A stretch of 64,000 nucleotides of DNA from Paenibacillus dendritiformis. Lineage in GTDB: Bacteria > Bacillota > Bacilli > Paenibacillales > Paenibacillaceae. The position numbers and the translations under genes were made by a program. Below are positions 7,197-16,565 of this stretch, one piece after another. The notes below the pieces were generated by a model. That model was not told the origin of the DNA. It saw nothing but the letters and a program-made list of their open reading frames with translations, and did not search any database. Position 1 is the first letter of the stretch. Each line of letters begins with the position of its first letter. The stretch lies in contig NZ_OX216966.1 of NCBI RefSeq assembly GCF_945605565.1, positions 6,068,001 to 6,132,000 on the forward strand. Direction: 5' to 3'.

Positions 7197-8159
7197 ATGA
7201 AAGCAATGAGAAAAGTGATCAGCGGGCTTCTGGCCGCCACGCTTCTGCTGGCACCGGTATCCGCGTTCGCGGCGGAAAATGTAAAACTGAATGTCAATTT
7301 CAATGAAGCACGCGTCAAAGTGAACGGCAAACTTGTGCAAAGCAACGTCTTGCTGTATAAGTACAAGGTCTACGCTACCGTCGAAGGGATGGCTAATCTG
7401 TTCCAACTCGATTATTTGTACGATGAAGACAGTACTTCCTTCTATCTTGGCATGCTTCCGGCCGGGGCAATCTCTGACGAGGTTATTGAAGCATGGGATT
7501 CGCTCGGCAAAGAGGCAAAGAAGACCGGCGAGTTGGGAGAGGTCGCTGGCGATCGCAGCGTAACTGGCATAGTGAATGAATACAAGGTAAGCATTCACGC
7601 CATCCCGATTGAAGACGATACCCTCTCGATCGGAGGGAATTTATATGTTTCGTTCCAGGCAGTTGCCGATATTTTAGGGCTCAAAATGAAATATGATAAA
7701 GCCACGAATACAACCTATGTCGGGTCGATTCCGGACTCCATTTTGAACCCTCCGAAGAAAGATTCCGCCAAAAGCAAGACGGCACAGAACAAAAAGTCAA
7801 AAATGTATGATGTGGCCGCAAGCGGAGATATGAAGGGTTGGCGCTTGCTGAAGGGCCATCCTAATGAGAAAAGCATAGCCGTTTATTACAAACAAGATGG
7901 CTCCATGTTGCAAATGGAATTCAAAGATATCCGCAAGGTCGATTTGAAGCGCAAAGTGCAGTGGGTGGATGATAATGGATATAAGCATACCAACACCGTT
8001 GGTGAAATCTACCACTTGTTCACACTAAGCAATGAGTACACTTCGGACTGGTTCAGCTCCAAATTCGGCAAGCTGTATACCGATTGGATGATGGTTCAAG
8101 CCTTTCATGGCGAGAACCTCGTGGAAGATTATCTGAGATCGAAAGGCAAGCTGAAGTAA
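7197..8159 (+). CDS. Secreted protein with copper-amine-oxidase N-terminal (stalk) type domain
   Basis: This is a 320-residue exported protein. A clear signal peptide ends at APVSAFA (about residue 26). Two stalk-domain-like segments follow: VNGKLVQSNVLLYKYKVYATVEGMANLF and SIGGNLYVSFQAVADILGLKM. They are separated by a linker, and a C-terminal region of unknown function (about 210-320) begins near KMYDVAASGDMKGW. Stalk domains are common in Paenibacillus secreted proteins and probably act at the cell wall. ATG at 7197 was preferred because AAAGGATGG lies about 11 bases upstream; ATG at 7182 overlaps that site. Function beyond export is not known. Confidence 0.85.
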   Translation: MKAMRKVISGLLAATLLLAPVSAFAAENVKLNVNFNEARVKVNGKLVQSNVLLYKYKVYATVEGMANLFQLDYLYDEDSTSFYLGMLPAGAISDEVIEAWDSLGKEAKKTGELGEVAGDRSVTGIVNEYKVSIHAIPIEDDTLSIGGNLYVSFQAVADILGLKMKYDKATNTTYVGSIPDSILNPPKKDSAKSKTAQNKKSKMYDVAASGDMKGWRLLKGHPNEKSIAVYYKQDGSMLQMEFKDIRKVDLKRKVQWVDDNGYKHTNTVGEIYHLFTLSNEYTSDWFSSKFGKLYTDWMMVQAFHGENLVEDYLRSKGKLK

Positions 8160-8210
8160 GCGGCATCTGTTCATCACGATGTTGTGCTATGGCGATCCTG
8201 GCCAAAGCGT

Positions 8211-8216
8211 TATAAT
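8211..8216 (+). promoter_or_regulatory. -10 hexamer for the yjdF transcript
   Basis: TATAAT lies 5 bases before the riboswitch P1 stem. No convincing -35 hexamer is visible. Confidence 0.5.
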
Positions 8217-8220
8217 AGAA

Positions 8221-8348
8221 TCGAGTGTAAAAACACGGTCCGGTTGGTAGTCCGGGCGCATTCGCTTCCGCAATGAATATCGCTGATGCGGATGTCAGTA
8301 ACCTTCCCCCCTCGGGATGTCCCTCACTCGAAGTCAATTGAGGGGGAA
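8221..8348 (+). ncRNA. yjdF riboswitch (azaaromatic-compound RNA) with SD-sequestering arm
   Basis: A closing stem TCGAGTG (8221-8227) / CACTCGA (8325-8331) encloses two inner hairpins, CCGG...CCGG near 8240-8254 and TCCGCA...TGCGGA at about 8267-8292. Downstream of the stem, GAGGGGGAA (8340-8348), which is the ribosome binding site, is complementary to a TTCCCCC(C)TC run at about 8303-8312. P1 formation competes with this pairing, so ligand binding could free translation. The position directly before yjdF matches the known motif family. The fold was done by eye. Confidence 0.72.
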
Positions 8349-8354
8349 TGGAAT

Positions 8355-8765
8355 GTGAAATTAACCGTTTATTTTGAGGCCCCGTTCTGGGTGGGCGTAG
8401 TTGAGGAGCATTTCGGCAATCAAGTGAAGGCCTGCCGTCATGTGTTTGGCGCCGAGCCGAAGGATGCCGAGGTGATGGAATTCGTGATTACCCGGATGAA
8501 TCCGCTAATGGAGCAGATTCAATGCGGCGTTGGAACGGAGACCGCCTGCAAGCGTGCTGTCAATCCGAAGCGGCTTGCCAGAATCGTCGCCAGAGAGATG
8601 CAGCGGCACGGAATATCGTCGCAATCTCAGGAAGCGCTGAGGCTGGAGCTCGAGTCGAGGAAGAAGGAACGGACGATACGCTCCCGCGAACAGCGCGAGG
8701 CTCTCAAGGAGAAAAAACGGAGCATTCGCATCCAAAAGAGAAAAGATAAACATAGAGGCAGATAG
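8355..8765 (+). CDS. yjdF: YjdF family RNA-binding protein (DUF2992)
   Basis: This 136-residue protein matches the YjdF family: a conserved N-terminal half (LTVYFEAPFWVGVVEE, then CRHVFGAEPKDAEVMEFV) and a very basic, lysine/arginine-rich C-terminal helix (REQREALKEKKRSIR). The family is associated with a riboswitch that responds to azaaromatic compounds, and a protective role against such compounds has been suggested. GTG at 8355 is placed 8 bases after AGGGGG and continues directly into the family N terminus. A terminator follows the stop. Confidence 0.9.
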   Translation: MKLTVYFEAPFWVGVVEEHFGNQVKACRHVFGAEPKDAEVMEFVITRMNPLMEQIQCGVGTETACKRAVNPKRLARIVAREMQRHGISSQSQEALRLELESRKKERTIRSREQREALKEKKRSIRIQKRKDKHRGR

Positions 8766-8781
8766 CCTCCCTGCAATCTTG

Positions 8782-8825
8782 GAAGCCCCGAACGCGCGAG
8801 CGTAGCGGGGCTTCTCTCTATTTTC
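8782..8825 (+). terminator. Intrinsic terminator after yjdF
   Basis: GAAGCCCCG (8782-8790) pairs with CGGGGCTTC (8806-8814) and is followed by TCTCTATTTT. Confidence 0.75.
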
Positions 8826-8946
8826 GATATCCGATACAATAGTACAGTATCCTTCCCTGACTGTCGAAATTCATTTCCCGGGCAATCATTCTATGTCGAT
8901 TTCACCAGGCAGGAACTTCCATCCTCGATCATCTCTTATCCAGGTG

Positions 8947-10689
8947 CTATGCGTGGCGGCGCTTGGGCGAATGCTGATCCAGCAACGTTCGCAGGCCATC
9001 GAGATCCTCCAGCAGCTGCGAAGACAGCTCACCTAGCTGTCGATAGCTCTCGATGGCTTGCTCCGTCTGTCCCGCGTCAATCTGCCGAGCTGCCGTCTCC
9101 GCCAGAGAATGCACTTGATCATGCCGTTCAACCATCTCCCGGAACGCCGGCTGCTGAGTCAGCATCGAACCTGGATTGGACTTCTGCGCTTCAATCCATT
9201 TGCCTAGACGGCATTGGTGTGAATTGCCGATAATATGGAGATCGCTCTTATCGTAGCCAAGCATCCGGTTATAGATCCACCATTTCCATAACAAATGGTC
9301 GGTCTTGAGAACCCGAAGAAGCTGAGAATCGTTCAAATGATGGAACCACTGCAGCGACTCTGAGCGCAGCCCTTCCACAGAGCGGCTCGTATGATATAAA
9401 TGTTCCCCCGTGTCTCTTGCCAGCGTGACGACCTGCCGGGTCTGATCAACGATTTCTTTCATATGCTCCGTTATTTCCACCGTGGCCGCCGCTTGCTGCT
9501 CGACAATCGAAGCTATCGACTCTTCCGACATTCCCATCTCGTCGATGGCACGCATCATTTCCTCCAACTGCTCGAATGCCCCACGGTTCTTCTCATGCTG
9601 CAGCTCCATCTTGCCGGCCATCAGGTCGGTGCGTTCCTGGACGGATGTTGCCAGGTGCTGGATGTTGGCGATGACTTCATATACCTCACCCACGGAGGTC
9701 TTGGTCTGTTCCGACAGCTTCCGCACCTCGCCCGCCACAACAGCGAACCCGCGCCCTTCTTCGCCGGCCCGCGCCGCTTCAATCGAAGCGTTCAGTGCAA
9801 GCAGATGAGTGGAATCCGCAACGGAGTTGATCATAGCAACGACTCCGGACAGTTCCAGCAGCGACTGCTGAAGTTCCTCGAACCGTGATTTGGTGTCACG
9901 GAACAAGTCGGTCATTTCCTCCAATCCGTCTATCGTCTGCTCGACGATGGAACGGTTATCCTGGAGCGTGCCGAGCATTTTTTCCGTCGTAGCCGCAGCT
10001 TCGGTCGTCTGCGAGGATACTTCCTCGATAGAAGCGGTGAGTTGCTCCGCGGACTCCTGGATATGCTGCGCATCCTTCATCGATGCTTCGGCAGACATCA
10101 ATAATGTATGTATTCCGTCCATTTGAATCAGCTTCTCCATCGTCTCGCTGTTCGTATCAAGCAAGCGGAACTCGTAAGCGGACTGATAGGCCTCCAGCAC
10201 GATCTGGGCATCCAGCATCAGAATGCGGTGCAGGGCCAGCAGGAGGTCCGATGCTTCAGCGGTTCGAAAGTCCTGCAGGATCAACGGGACAAGGTACTCG
10301 TATATTCGTAAAAAGGAGGATACGAACCATTCCGGCGCCAATTGGATATGGCTATGCACAATGCCAATCCGCTGCCGTATCCGAATGTACTCTTCATCCA
10401 GTTGAACATTCGGAATGGAATTCAGATAGATGATGAACGTCCTGGCCAAGCGTTCACGCGTACTGTGACGCTCGATTAATTGCTTCATCTCGGGAATTTC
10501 GAACAGAAGCTCATAATGACGATCGGTAATGGCTTTGGCATACTTTTCGAAATAAGGGGTCAAACGCTTCAACAGCTTCAAGTCATGGGTCGTCATCTGC
10601 AGAAACATCAGCTTGGTTCGAAGTGAGGGAAGCGTTTCCATTTGTACGGCCTCGATATCGCCTGGCATCTTCGGCTTACGGTAAATCAA
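8947..10689 (-). CDS. HemAT-type soluble chemoreceptor: protoglobin + MCP signalling + CZB domain
   Basis: This is a 580-residue soluble receptor with no membrane segment. Residues about 20-175 form a globin-coupled sensor domain; the haem-ligand histidine is probably in RIGIVHSHIQLAPEWF. A methyl-accepting signalling domain follows at about 210-440, with the hairpin tip around LLALNASIEAARAGEEGRGF. Residues about 465-575 form a CZB zinc-binding domain (DHLLWKWWIYNRM, CRLGKW, ERHDQVHSLAE), giving the three-histidine, one-cysteine ligand set. HemAT proteins sense oxygen and CZB domains sense zinc or hypochlorous acid, so this receptor may integrate both. The start appears to be TTG at 10689 after GGAAGG; an ATG at 10668 is the alternative. 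Confidence 0.9.
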   Translation of the reverse strand: MIYRKPKMPGDIEAVQMETLPSLRTKLMFLQMTTHDLKLLKRLTPYFEKYAKAITDRHYELLFEIPEMKQLIERHSTRERLARTFIIYLNSIPNVQLDEEYIRIRQRIGIVHSHIQLAPEWFVSSFLRIYEYLVPLILQDFRTAEASDLLLALHRILMLDAQIVLEAYQSAYEFRLLDTNSETMEKLIQMDGIHTLLMSAEASMKDAQHIQESAEQLTASIEEVSSQTTEAAATTEKMLGTLQDNRSIVEQTIDGLEEMTDLFRDTKSRFEELQQSLLELSGVVAMINSVADSTHLLALNASIEAARAGEEGRGFAVVAGEVRKLSEQTKTSVGEVYEVIANIQHLATSVQERTDLMAGKMELQHEKNRGAFEQLEEMMRAIDEMGMSEESIASIVEQQAAATVEITEHMKEIVDQTRQVVTLARDTGEHLYHTSRSVEGLRSESLQWFHHLNDSQLLRVLKTDHLLWKWWIYNRMLGYDKSDLHIIGNSHQCRLGKWIEAQKSNPGSMLTQQPAFREMVERHDQVHSLAETAARQIDAGQTEQAIESYRQLGELSSQLLEDLDGLRTLLDQHSPKRRHA

Positions 10690-10915
10690 AATATCCTTCC
10701 TTTCTGCAACCAGTCATGATTTCTGTATTCAATAAGTTTTTTCACACTTATTTCATGATACCATATTTTTCTGTGACAATAGTCCTGAATTTTTTATCGG
10801 TTGCGGATGACAAAATCGTAAGCATGGCGTAAGTCAATTCAATAGGACCCGGAACGTGCCTTCGATACAATGAACATAACATACGACAGGACCGATGACG
10901 GAAGGAAGATGGCCA

Positions 10916-12406
10916 ATGAGGCTAACGGACGTTTCTACATACAATACACCCTTGCTGCGGCATGGCGGCATGCTTGTCTCCCTGCTTGCCCTTCTGGCCG
11001 TCCTTACCGGGTGTGCGGGGAAGGATAGCAGCGCGCAGGCTTTGCAAGCGTCATCTCCCATTCAGTACCAAGTGAATGCCGTCTGGGATGATGCCACCCA
11101 TTCGCTTCATGCGACGACGGTGCTGCATTTTCGCAATGAATTCGATCAGGCCTTGAAGGAGCTGGTCTTCCATTGGTATGCCGACAGCTACCGCACTCCG
11201 GACACGCAGCCGGTTCATGAACGGAAGCTCAATCAGCATCTGGCATCCGAAGGGATACTGGGGGCCGCTCTGTCCGACCTGCCTGCCAGCGGCGGAGTCA
11301 CCACCACCGCCGTAACGCTGGAGAACGGCCAGCCTCTGGAGTACGAGCATATCAATCAGTCCCTGACCGTACAACTGAAGCAGCCCCTTGCCCCGAACGG
11401 CTCCGTGTCTCTCCGCATCCGTTACGAGATACAGCTCCCGTACGGGGCCTGGCGGCTGGCCTACAACGAACAATTCGCCGGCGGCACCTATTGGACGCCG
11501 CAGCTTGCGGTATACAACCCGCTGCGCCATGCCTGGAACCGGGTGCCGAATTATCCCGGATACCCAAGCGATTATTTTTACGCGGCCGATTACGACGTTC
11601 ATCTCCAGCTGCCTGCCTCCTGGATCGTCGTCACGACAGGACAGCAGTTGGAGCATCGCGTGCAAGACGGCGTGCAATCCACTCATATCCGCGCCAATGG
11701 CATCCGGCAGCTCGCGTTCTACGCCAGCCCGGACTATAACGAGACGAAACGGCCGCTCCCGGACGGGAGCTCCCTCGCGGTCTACACATTGGACGACGGG
11801 GAACGTCCGTCCGAACAATGGCTTGACGCCGCAGCCGATGCTATCGCGTTCTACTCCGATGCGATCGGGGAACTGCCGGCAAAGCATTGGGCATTCGTCG
11901 AAGCTCCATATGCCGGGATGAACGACAGCCTTGATGGCATCGTCCTGTTCGGCCGGGAAGAGAAGCTGAACGGTCCGCTCTCGCCCGACATGCTTCGCTT
12001 GATTGCGAAGCAGTGGTTCGGTTCCGCGATCGGCATCAATTCACGGACCGACGGATTCCTTAATGAGGGGATGTCCGAATTCGCCGCACGCTTTTATCGG
12101 CATCAGCGGCTGCAGGAGCCTTGGCCCTCCGCCTCGACAACCGATTACCGGGCACTCGCGCTCCCTGCGGCCCAGCTCGGGGAGGACGCCTTGACCATCT
12201 ACCGCGACCGGGGCGCCGAGCTGCTCGCCGCCTGGACGCAGGACATCGGCACCGATGCCGTTCCCGTGCTCTGGAAGAGCTACTACAACCGCTATCAGGG
12301 GCAATTCGCGACTATCGAAGGCTTCCTCAATGTAGCAGAGGATGCGCTCGGGCCGGAGTCGCATGACCGGCTCTGGCAATTGCTGAACAATCCACCCTCA
12401 TCATAA
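10916..12406 (+). CDS. M1-peptidase-like lipoprotein lacking the HExxH zinc site
   Basis: This is a 496-residue lipoprotein with lipobox LTGC at about residue 32. The body follows the M1 family: N-terminal beta domain (HATTVLHFRNEF), then a region equivalent to the catalytic domain. At the active site the usual HELAHQWFG reads RLIAKQWFG, so both histidines and the general-base glutamate are gone, while the downstream LNEGMSEF motif is kept. It is also shorter than full M1 enzymes. It should therefore bind rather than cleave peptides, or have another role at the membrane surface. ATG at 10916 follows GGAAGGAAG. A shared terminator separates it from the convergent operon. Confidence 0.82.
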   Translation: MRLTDVSTYNTPLLRHGGMLVSLLALLAVLTGCAGKDSSAQALQASSPIQYQVNAVWDDATHSLHATTVLHFRNEFDQALKELVFHWYADSYRTPDTQPVHERKLNQHLASEGILGAALSDLPASGGVTTTAVTLENGQPLEYEHINQSLTVQLKQPLAPNGSVSLRIRYEIQLPYGAWRLAYNEQFAGGTYWTPQLAVYNPLRHAWNRVPNYPGYPSDYFYAADYDVHLQLPASWIVVTTGQQLEHRVQDGVQSTHIRANGIRQLAFYASPDYNETKRPLPDGSSLAVYTLDDGERPSEQWLDAAADAIAFYSDAIGELPAKHWAFVEAPYAGMNDSLDGIVLFGREEKLNGPLSPDMLRLIAKQWFGSAIGINSRTDGFLNEGMSEFAARFYRHQRLQEPWPSASTTDYRALALPAAQLGEDALTIYRDRGAELLAAWTQDIGTDAVPVLWKSYYNRYQGQFATIEGFLNVAEDALGPESHDRLWQLLNNPPSS

Positions 12407-12414
12407 GAAGAAAG

Positions 12415-12449
12415 AAGCCACCCGTGGAATCGGGTGGCTTGCTTGTTTT
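12415..12449. terminator. Bidirectional intrinsic terminator
   Basis: AAGCCACCCG and CGGGTGGCTT form a 10-bp stem with a 6-base loop, followed by GCTTGTTTT on the plus strand and preceded by an A-rich run. It separates the convergent M1-like gene and the sugar operon. Confidence 0.85.
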
Positions 12450-13323
12450 AACCTTTATAACGCTTAATGAATTCTACCGCTTTGCGGATGTCGGTCTCCG
12501 GAGAATCGCCGACTTCGCGTTCGATGGTCAAGTAGCCGGTATAGCCGATATCAACCAAGGCTTGGAAATAAGCATCGAAGTCTACTTTGCCTTCGCCGAG
12601 CGGCACTTCCTTGAACGGCCCATCAGTCGCCATGTCCGCAATCTTCTCATGCGACATCGGCTCGAATCCGAGCATGCCGTAGACGAGGCGCGGATCGACT
12701 TCACGCAGACGGACACCGTCCTTGACGTGCGTATGAACGATATAATCCTTCAGCGTATGAACGCCTTGCACCGGATCGTCCCCCGTCACCATCACCATGT
12801 TCGCCGGGTCGAAGTTGACGGCGACCCCTTTTCCCGACAACGTATCCAGGAACGACTTCAGATGTGCCGCCGGCTCAGGACCGGTCTCAATCGCAAAATG
12901 CGCGCCCAGGCTGTTCGCGTATTGGCTCAGTTCTTCACAAGCCTGCTGCATCGCATAATAAATCTCGTTCTGCTCATGCGGCACGATGCCGATATGCGTC
13001 GTAACGACATTGGTTCCCATATCAAGCGCCAGATCGAGGATGCGCTTCGACTTCTCGATTTTGGCCGGATTCGCTTCCTTGTCCTGGAAGCCATGTCCGC
13101 CCAGATCACCGACCAACGCCGATATTTTCAAGCCGAGCGAATCGATATACTTCGCCAGTTCTTTGCGCGCATCCTTCGACAAATTATCCGGGTCCATCTC
13201 CCCGCTGACCGCATAGATTTGCACGCCGTCCGCGCCTACTTCCTTCGCCTTAGCCAGAGCTTCCCGAAGCGGAAGACGGAAGCTGTCCGTAATGACACCG
13301 ATTGGATTCGTTAACAATGCCAT
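12448..13323 (-). CDS. Sugar phosphate isomerase/epimerase (xylose isomerase-like TIM barrel)
   Basis: This is a 291-residue AP-endonuclease-2-type TIM barrel. Recognisable metal and substrate segments are [30 protein letters not shown] and VHTHVKDG. Relatives include hydroxypyruvate isomerase, L-xylulose 5-phosphate epimerase and inosose-type enzymes, and the substrate cannot be fixed. It is the last gene of a four-gene operon read right to left. The first gene of that operon is a second member of the same superfamily. Confidence 0.88.
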   Translation of the reverse strand: MALLTNPIGVITDSFRLPLREALAKAKEVGADGVQIYAVSGEMDPDNLSKDARKELAKYIDSLGLKISALVGDLGGHGFQDKEANPAKIEKSKRILDLALDMGTNVVTTHIGIVPHEQNEIYYAMQQACEELSQYANSLGAHFAIETGPEPAAHLKSFLDTLSGKGVAVNFDPANMVMVTGDDPVQGVHTLKDYIVHTHVKDGVRLREVDPRLVYGMLGFEPMSHEKIADMATDGPFKEVPLGEGKVDFDAYFQALVDIGYTGYLTIEREVGDSPETDIRKAVEFIKRYKG

Positions 13324-13408
13324 GATGAATCACTCCTTAATCAAGTTTATGATGTTAATGCGCTCTTGCACATGTTCGGAATTCAATTTAGGAGGCTGAG
13401 TGGCCGGT

Positions 13409-15385
13409 CTAGCGGTTCGGGTAGCCCGTCCCTTTCCGCCGCTTGGCGGCATGCTTTTGGAAGAGGGCTACAAGCTCATCCTTCAGTTCGCCGACCATGA
13501 GCCCGCTGGCAATCTCCGCCACCGTCCAACCCGATTCAATCGCCCATGGTCCCCAGCCCATGTCGGACGGCGATCCGAATACTTCACCGAGCTCGACGTC
13601 ATACGCCCGTGCCCAGGCGCCGTCGATGTCCGGATTCGCGCTGCTGAGCTGGGACTGGACCATGAAGTCCGAGCTCTCCTTCCATAAGTCAAGGAATATG
13701 CTGTCGCCAGTCACGAAGTAAGCCTGCATCCAAGCCATCGGCAGCCAGTTATTGGAATAGAGCAGGTCGACGACAGGATGCCCGTTCTCGGTGACAAGCG
13801 AGTTATCCCGCATCCCGTTCTCTTCCCACATCGGCGCCTTATAGCCTTCATCCCATTCCAGATAAGCGCCGCTCGGATGCTTGAAGCGCTGCAAATCCTC
13901 GGTTACCCGGTACAGCCACTCGCGATGCCGTTCATCCTGCGTCGACCAATAGAGCCAGCTTAGCGGCAGCACGAGGCGGCACAACTCCTGCGTCTGGCTC
14001 TGCTCCCGCACCGTATCCGGGTAGACGCTCATCAACGCCTCCAGCCCTTTGCGCCCGGCATCGAGGAACAGCCGGATGCCGGTGAGCTGGTACGCGAGCA
14101 GCAGCGCCGCGTAATAATAAGCGTTGTAATGCGCGCTCGGGAATTGGGACGGCTCGCTGCGCATTCTGTGCAGCTCCTCGGGATGGCGGTCGAATATCAT
14201 ATTATTCGTTCGCGACACCCGCATGCCATCCGATCCCGTCGTCTTCAGCAGGAAGTTGAGCGCCAGCAGACAGTCGTCCAGATGACGTTCGCTGCCCTCC
14301 ACGAAGCACTGCCACATTTGCGGCAGAATGGCGCGCGACACGTCATCCTGATAACAGATGCTCCACGCCTCTGCGTTAAAACGCATCATGCCGGACCACG
14401 GGACATCCTCTTTGCACAAAAAGTACTGGAATATATAATCATGCAGGCGATTGGCAATGGCGAGGCTGCGCTCGTCGTTCGTCACCTTGTAATGCATGAA
14501 GTAGGCCATCGCCGTCTCGCCGATGCAATCGGCCCGCTGTTGGCGGCTCAGCCGCTGGCTGCCGTCACCGTAGATCTCGGTGCCCCAGCCCTCGTGCACC
14601 CCGGTGCGGCCTTCATCATACAGCACGCCCGACTGCTCGAACCAGCGGATGGCGCGTTCTGCGGCTTCTCTGTAGGAAGCCGCCCGCCTTCCGTCAGGAC
14701 CGGTGCTGACGACCGGCTGCAGCGGAGACAGAGCCGCGACCTCGACCCGGCGATCCAGCAGCCAGCCGATGACAAAGGCGACGACATGCCGGATGCGCTG
14801 CAGCGGAGAATAGCGTGCGCGCAGCCACGGGCAGAGCCGGAAGCCGCAGACGAGCAGCGTATCCTGCTCGAACCAGAGCGCGCGGTCGGACACTTCCCCG
14901 AAGAAGGAATCGTCCAGCTCCACGCGATCATGCGCATGCACTCGCGCATACTGCAAAATCGGCACATCATGCAGGCACGCCCCAGCGAAGGGCCGCAGAC
15001 GCAGGCCGCACTGGTCATCAAGCAGCGCGCCGAGCGGCAGCCCCGCCAGATCCGTCTCCTTGGAGCAATAGATGAGACGATGATAGCGCGTCGACTGCGG
15101 CGGCTCGCAATAAACGTGGCCGATGCTGGCCACATATTCCGCGAATATCCGCTTGCCGGCCGCAATCTGCCTCTCCAGCAGCACGCGCTGATGCGCGGGG
15201 AACAGAAGAGGAATCTCTTCCGTTCCGCCGAGCAGCGCAATCGCTTCATACGCATCCAGCACCCCTTCCCGCACCTCATCCGGATGCAGGACGGCCACAT
15301 TCGGCTCAATCAGCCGAATCGCCTGCAACAAATCATTATCATTGCTGCGTGTTATTACAGCTAAAGCGGGGTATATGCCGTTCAT
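13409..15385 (-). CDS. Six-hairpin glycosidase-like protein with N-terminal cytosolic domain
   Basis: This is a 658-residue protein without a signal peptide. The first 210 or so residues resemble a glutamine-amidotransferase-like beta/alpha domain of the kind fused to glycoside hydrolases (LLGGTEEIPLLF). From about 240 onward there is an (alpha/alpha)6-barrel pattern, with aromatic-rich helices such as EGWGTEIYGDGS, SAHYNAYYYAALLLAYQLTG and NNWLPMAWMQAYF. The probable role is intracellular processing of an oligosaccharide or glycoside that is then handled by the oxidoreductase and isomerases of the same operon. No closely named family is recognised with confidence. Confidence 0.7.
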   Translation of the reverse strand: MNGIYPALAVITRSNDNDLLQAIRLIEPNVAVLHPDEVREGVLDAYEAIALLGGTEEIPLLFPAHQRVLLERQIAAGKRIFAEYVASIGHVYCEPPQSTRYHRLIYCSKETDLAGLPLGALLDDQCGLRLRPFAGACLHDVPILQYARVHAHDRVELDDSFFGEVSDRALWFEQDTLLVCGFRLCPWLRARYSPLQRIRHVVAFVIGWLLDRRVEVAALSPLQPVVSTGPDGRRAASYREAAERAIRWFEQSGVLYDEGRTGVHEGWGTEIYGDGSQRLSRQQRADCIGETAMAYFMHYKVTNDERSLAIANRLHDYIFQYFLCKEDVPWSGMMRFNAEAWSICYQDDVSRAILPQMWQCFVEGSERHLDDCLLALNFLLKTTGSDGMRVSRTNNMIFDRHPEELHRMRSEPSQFPSAHYNAYYYAALLLAYQLTGIRLFLDAGRKGLEALMSVYPDTVREQSQTQELCRLVLPLSWLYWSTQDERHREWLYRVTEDLQRFKHPSGAYLEWDEGYKAPMWEENGMRDNSLVTENGHPVVDLLYSNNWLPMAWMQAYFVTGDSIFLDLWKESSDFMVQSQLSSANPDIDGAWARAYDVELGEVFGSPSDMGWGPWAIESGWTVAEIASGLMVGELKDELVALFQKHAAKRRKGTGYPNR

Positions 15386-15421
15386 GCTGTTCTTCCTCCC
15401 TCCCGCTTCTTCGCCATGGCA

Positions 15422-16489
15422 TTAAGAGAAAACAATTTCGGTTCCCTTCGCGCTCGACTCGTAAATAGCGCAAAGGATTTTCATTAGTTCAACGCCGTCT
15501 TCCACCGGACAGATCGTCTCGGTGCGGCCGAGGCAGCAATCGATGAAATGATCGACTTCTTTTTGGAAACCCCGTTCGAAATCAAAGCTGAGGTGGTCGA
15601 TTTGCGGCGTCATGTTCAAAATCGTATCATGCTTCTCTCCCATAATGAGCAGCTGCGGCTCGACTTCCGCGCCGCCCTTGTCCCCGAACAAGCGGACGCT
15701 GATCTCGTCCTGCTTCAAATGCAGCGCGAAGCTGACATCGACTGCGAGCGACGCTCCGTTCTCGAAGCGGATAAGCGCGTTGGCCATATCCTCGACCGTG
15801 TTCACGTTCGCGTCGTAATCCGCTGCCTGGTAGAAGGACAGATTCTCGATATGGTTCCGGTTGCCAAGACGGTTGTACGCATTGCCGCTGACCGATTTGA
15901 CCTTCGGCTTGCCCATCAGATACCAGCACAGGTCGATGACATGGACGCCCAGGTCAATAAGCGGCCCGCCCCCGGAACGCTCCACATCGCTGAACCATCC
16001 GCCCGGATTGCCCAAGCGGCGCAGACAGGATGCCTTCGCATAGTAGATTTCGCCCAGGTCGCCGGCGTCGATGAATTTTTTCAGCACGCGGGTATTCATG
16101 CCATAGCGGCGGACATAGCCCACTTGAAGCGTTTTGCCGCTTTTCTTCTGCGCTTCTTGCACCGCCAGCGCCTGCTCCACCGTCTTGCAGAGCGGCTTCT
16201 CGACGAGGACATGCTTGCCCGCTTCCAGCGCGGCAATGGCAATCTCAGCGTGAGAATTGTTCCATGTGCAGATGCTGACCGCTTCTACGTCCGGATTCGC
16301 AAGCAGTTCATGATAATCCGTATAAATCTTCGCATCGGGAGCCCCGAATCGCGCCGCCTTCTCCTTCGCCCGATCCGCGTTCAGATCGCAGACCGCAATC
16401 AGCTCGACTTCATCGTTTTTTTGATATCCTCCAAAATGCATTTCCGAAATGGAACCTGCGCCAATGACGCCTACTTTGACTTTGCTCAT
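15422..16489 (-). CDS. Gfo/Idh/MocA family NAD(P)-dependent oxidoreductase
   Basis: This is a 355-residue oxidoreductase. The N-terminal Rossmann fold begins GVIGAGSISEMHFGGY, and the family lysine motif appears as EKPLCKTVEQAL. The C-terminal alpha/beta domain includes GGGPLIDLGVHVIDLCWYLMG, whose aspartate and histidine are typical of the active site. Members oxidise or reduce sugar or cyclitol hydroxyls. It lies between an isomerase-like gene and the glycosidase-like gene, with gaps of 76 and 36 bp, so co-transcription is likely. Confidence 0.92.
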   Translation of the reverse strand: MSKVKVGVIGAGSISEMHFGGYQKNDEVELIAVCDLNADRAKEKAARFGAPDAKIYTDYHELLANPDVEAVSICTWNNSHAEIAIAALEAGKHVLVEKPLCKTVEQALAVQEAQKKSGKTLQVGYVRRYGMNTRVLKKFIDAGDLGEIYYAKASCLRRLGNPGGWFSDVERSGGGPLIDLGVHVIDLCWYLMGKPKVKSVSGNAYNRLGNRNHIENLSFYQAADYDANVNTVEDMANALIRFENGASLAVDVSFALHLKQDEISVRLFGDKGGAEVEPQLLIMGEKHDTILNMTPQIDHLSFDFERGFQKEVDHFIDCCLGRTETICPVEDGVELMKILCAIYESSAKGTEIVFS

Positions 16490-16565
16490 GATGACCTTCC
16501 TCCCATAGATATGATAAGAAATGGTTGCTTAACTACTGCTATAAAATAATCGTATTATGACGCGT

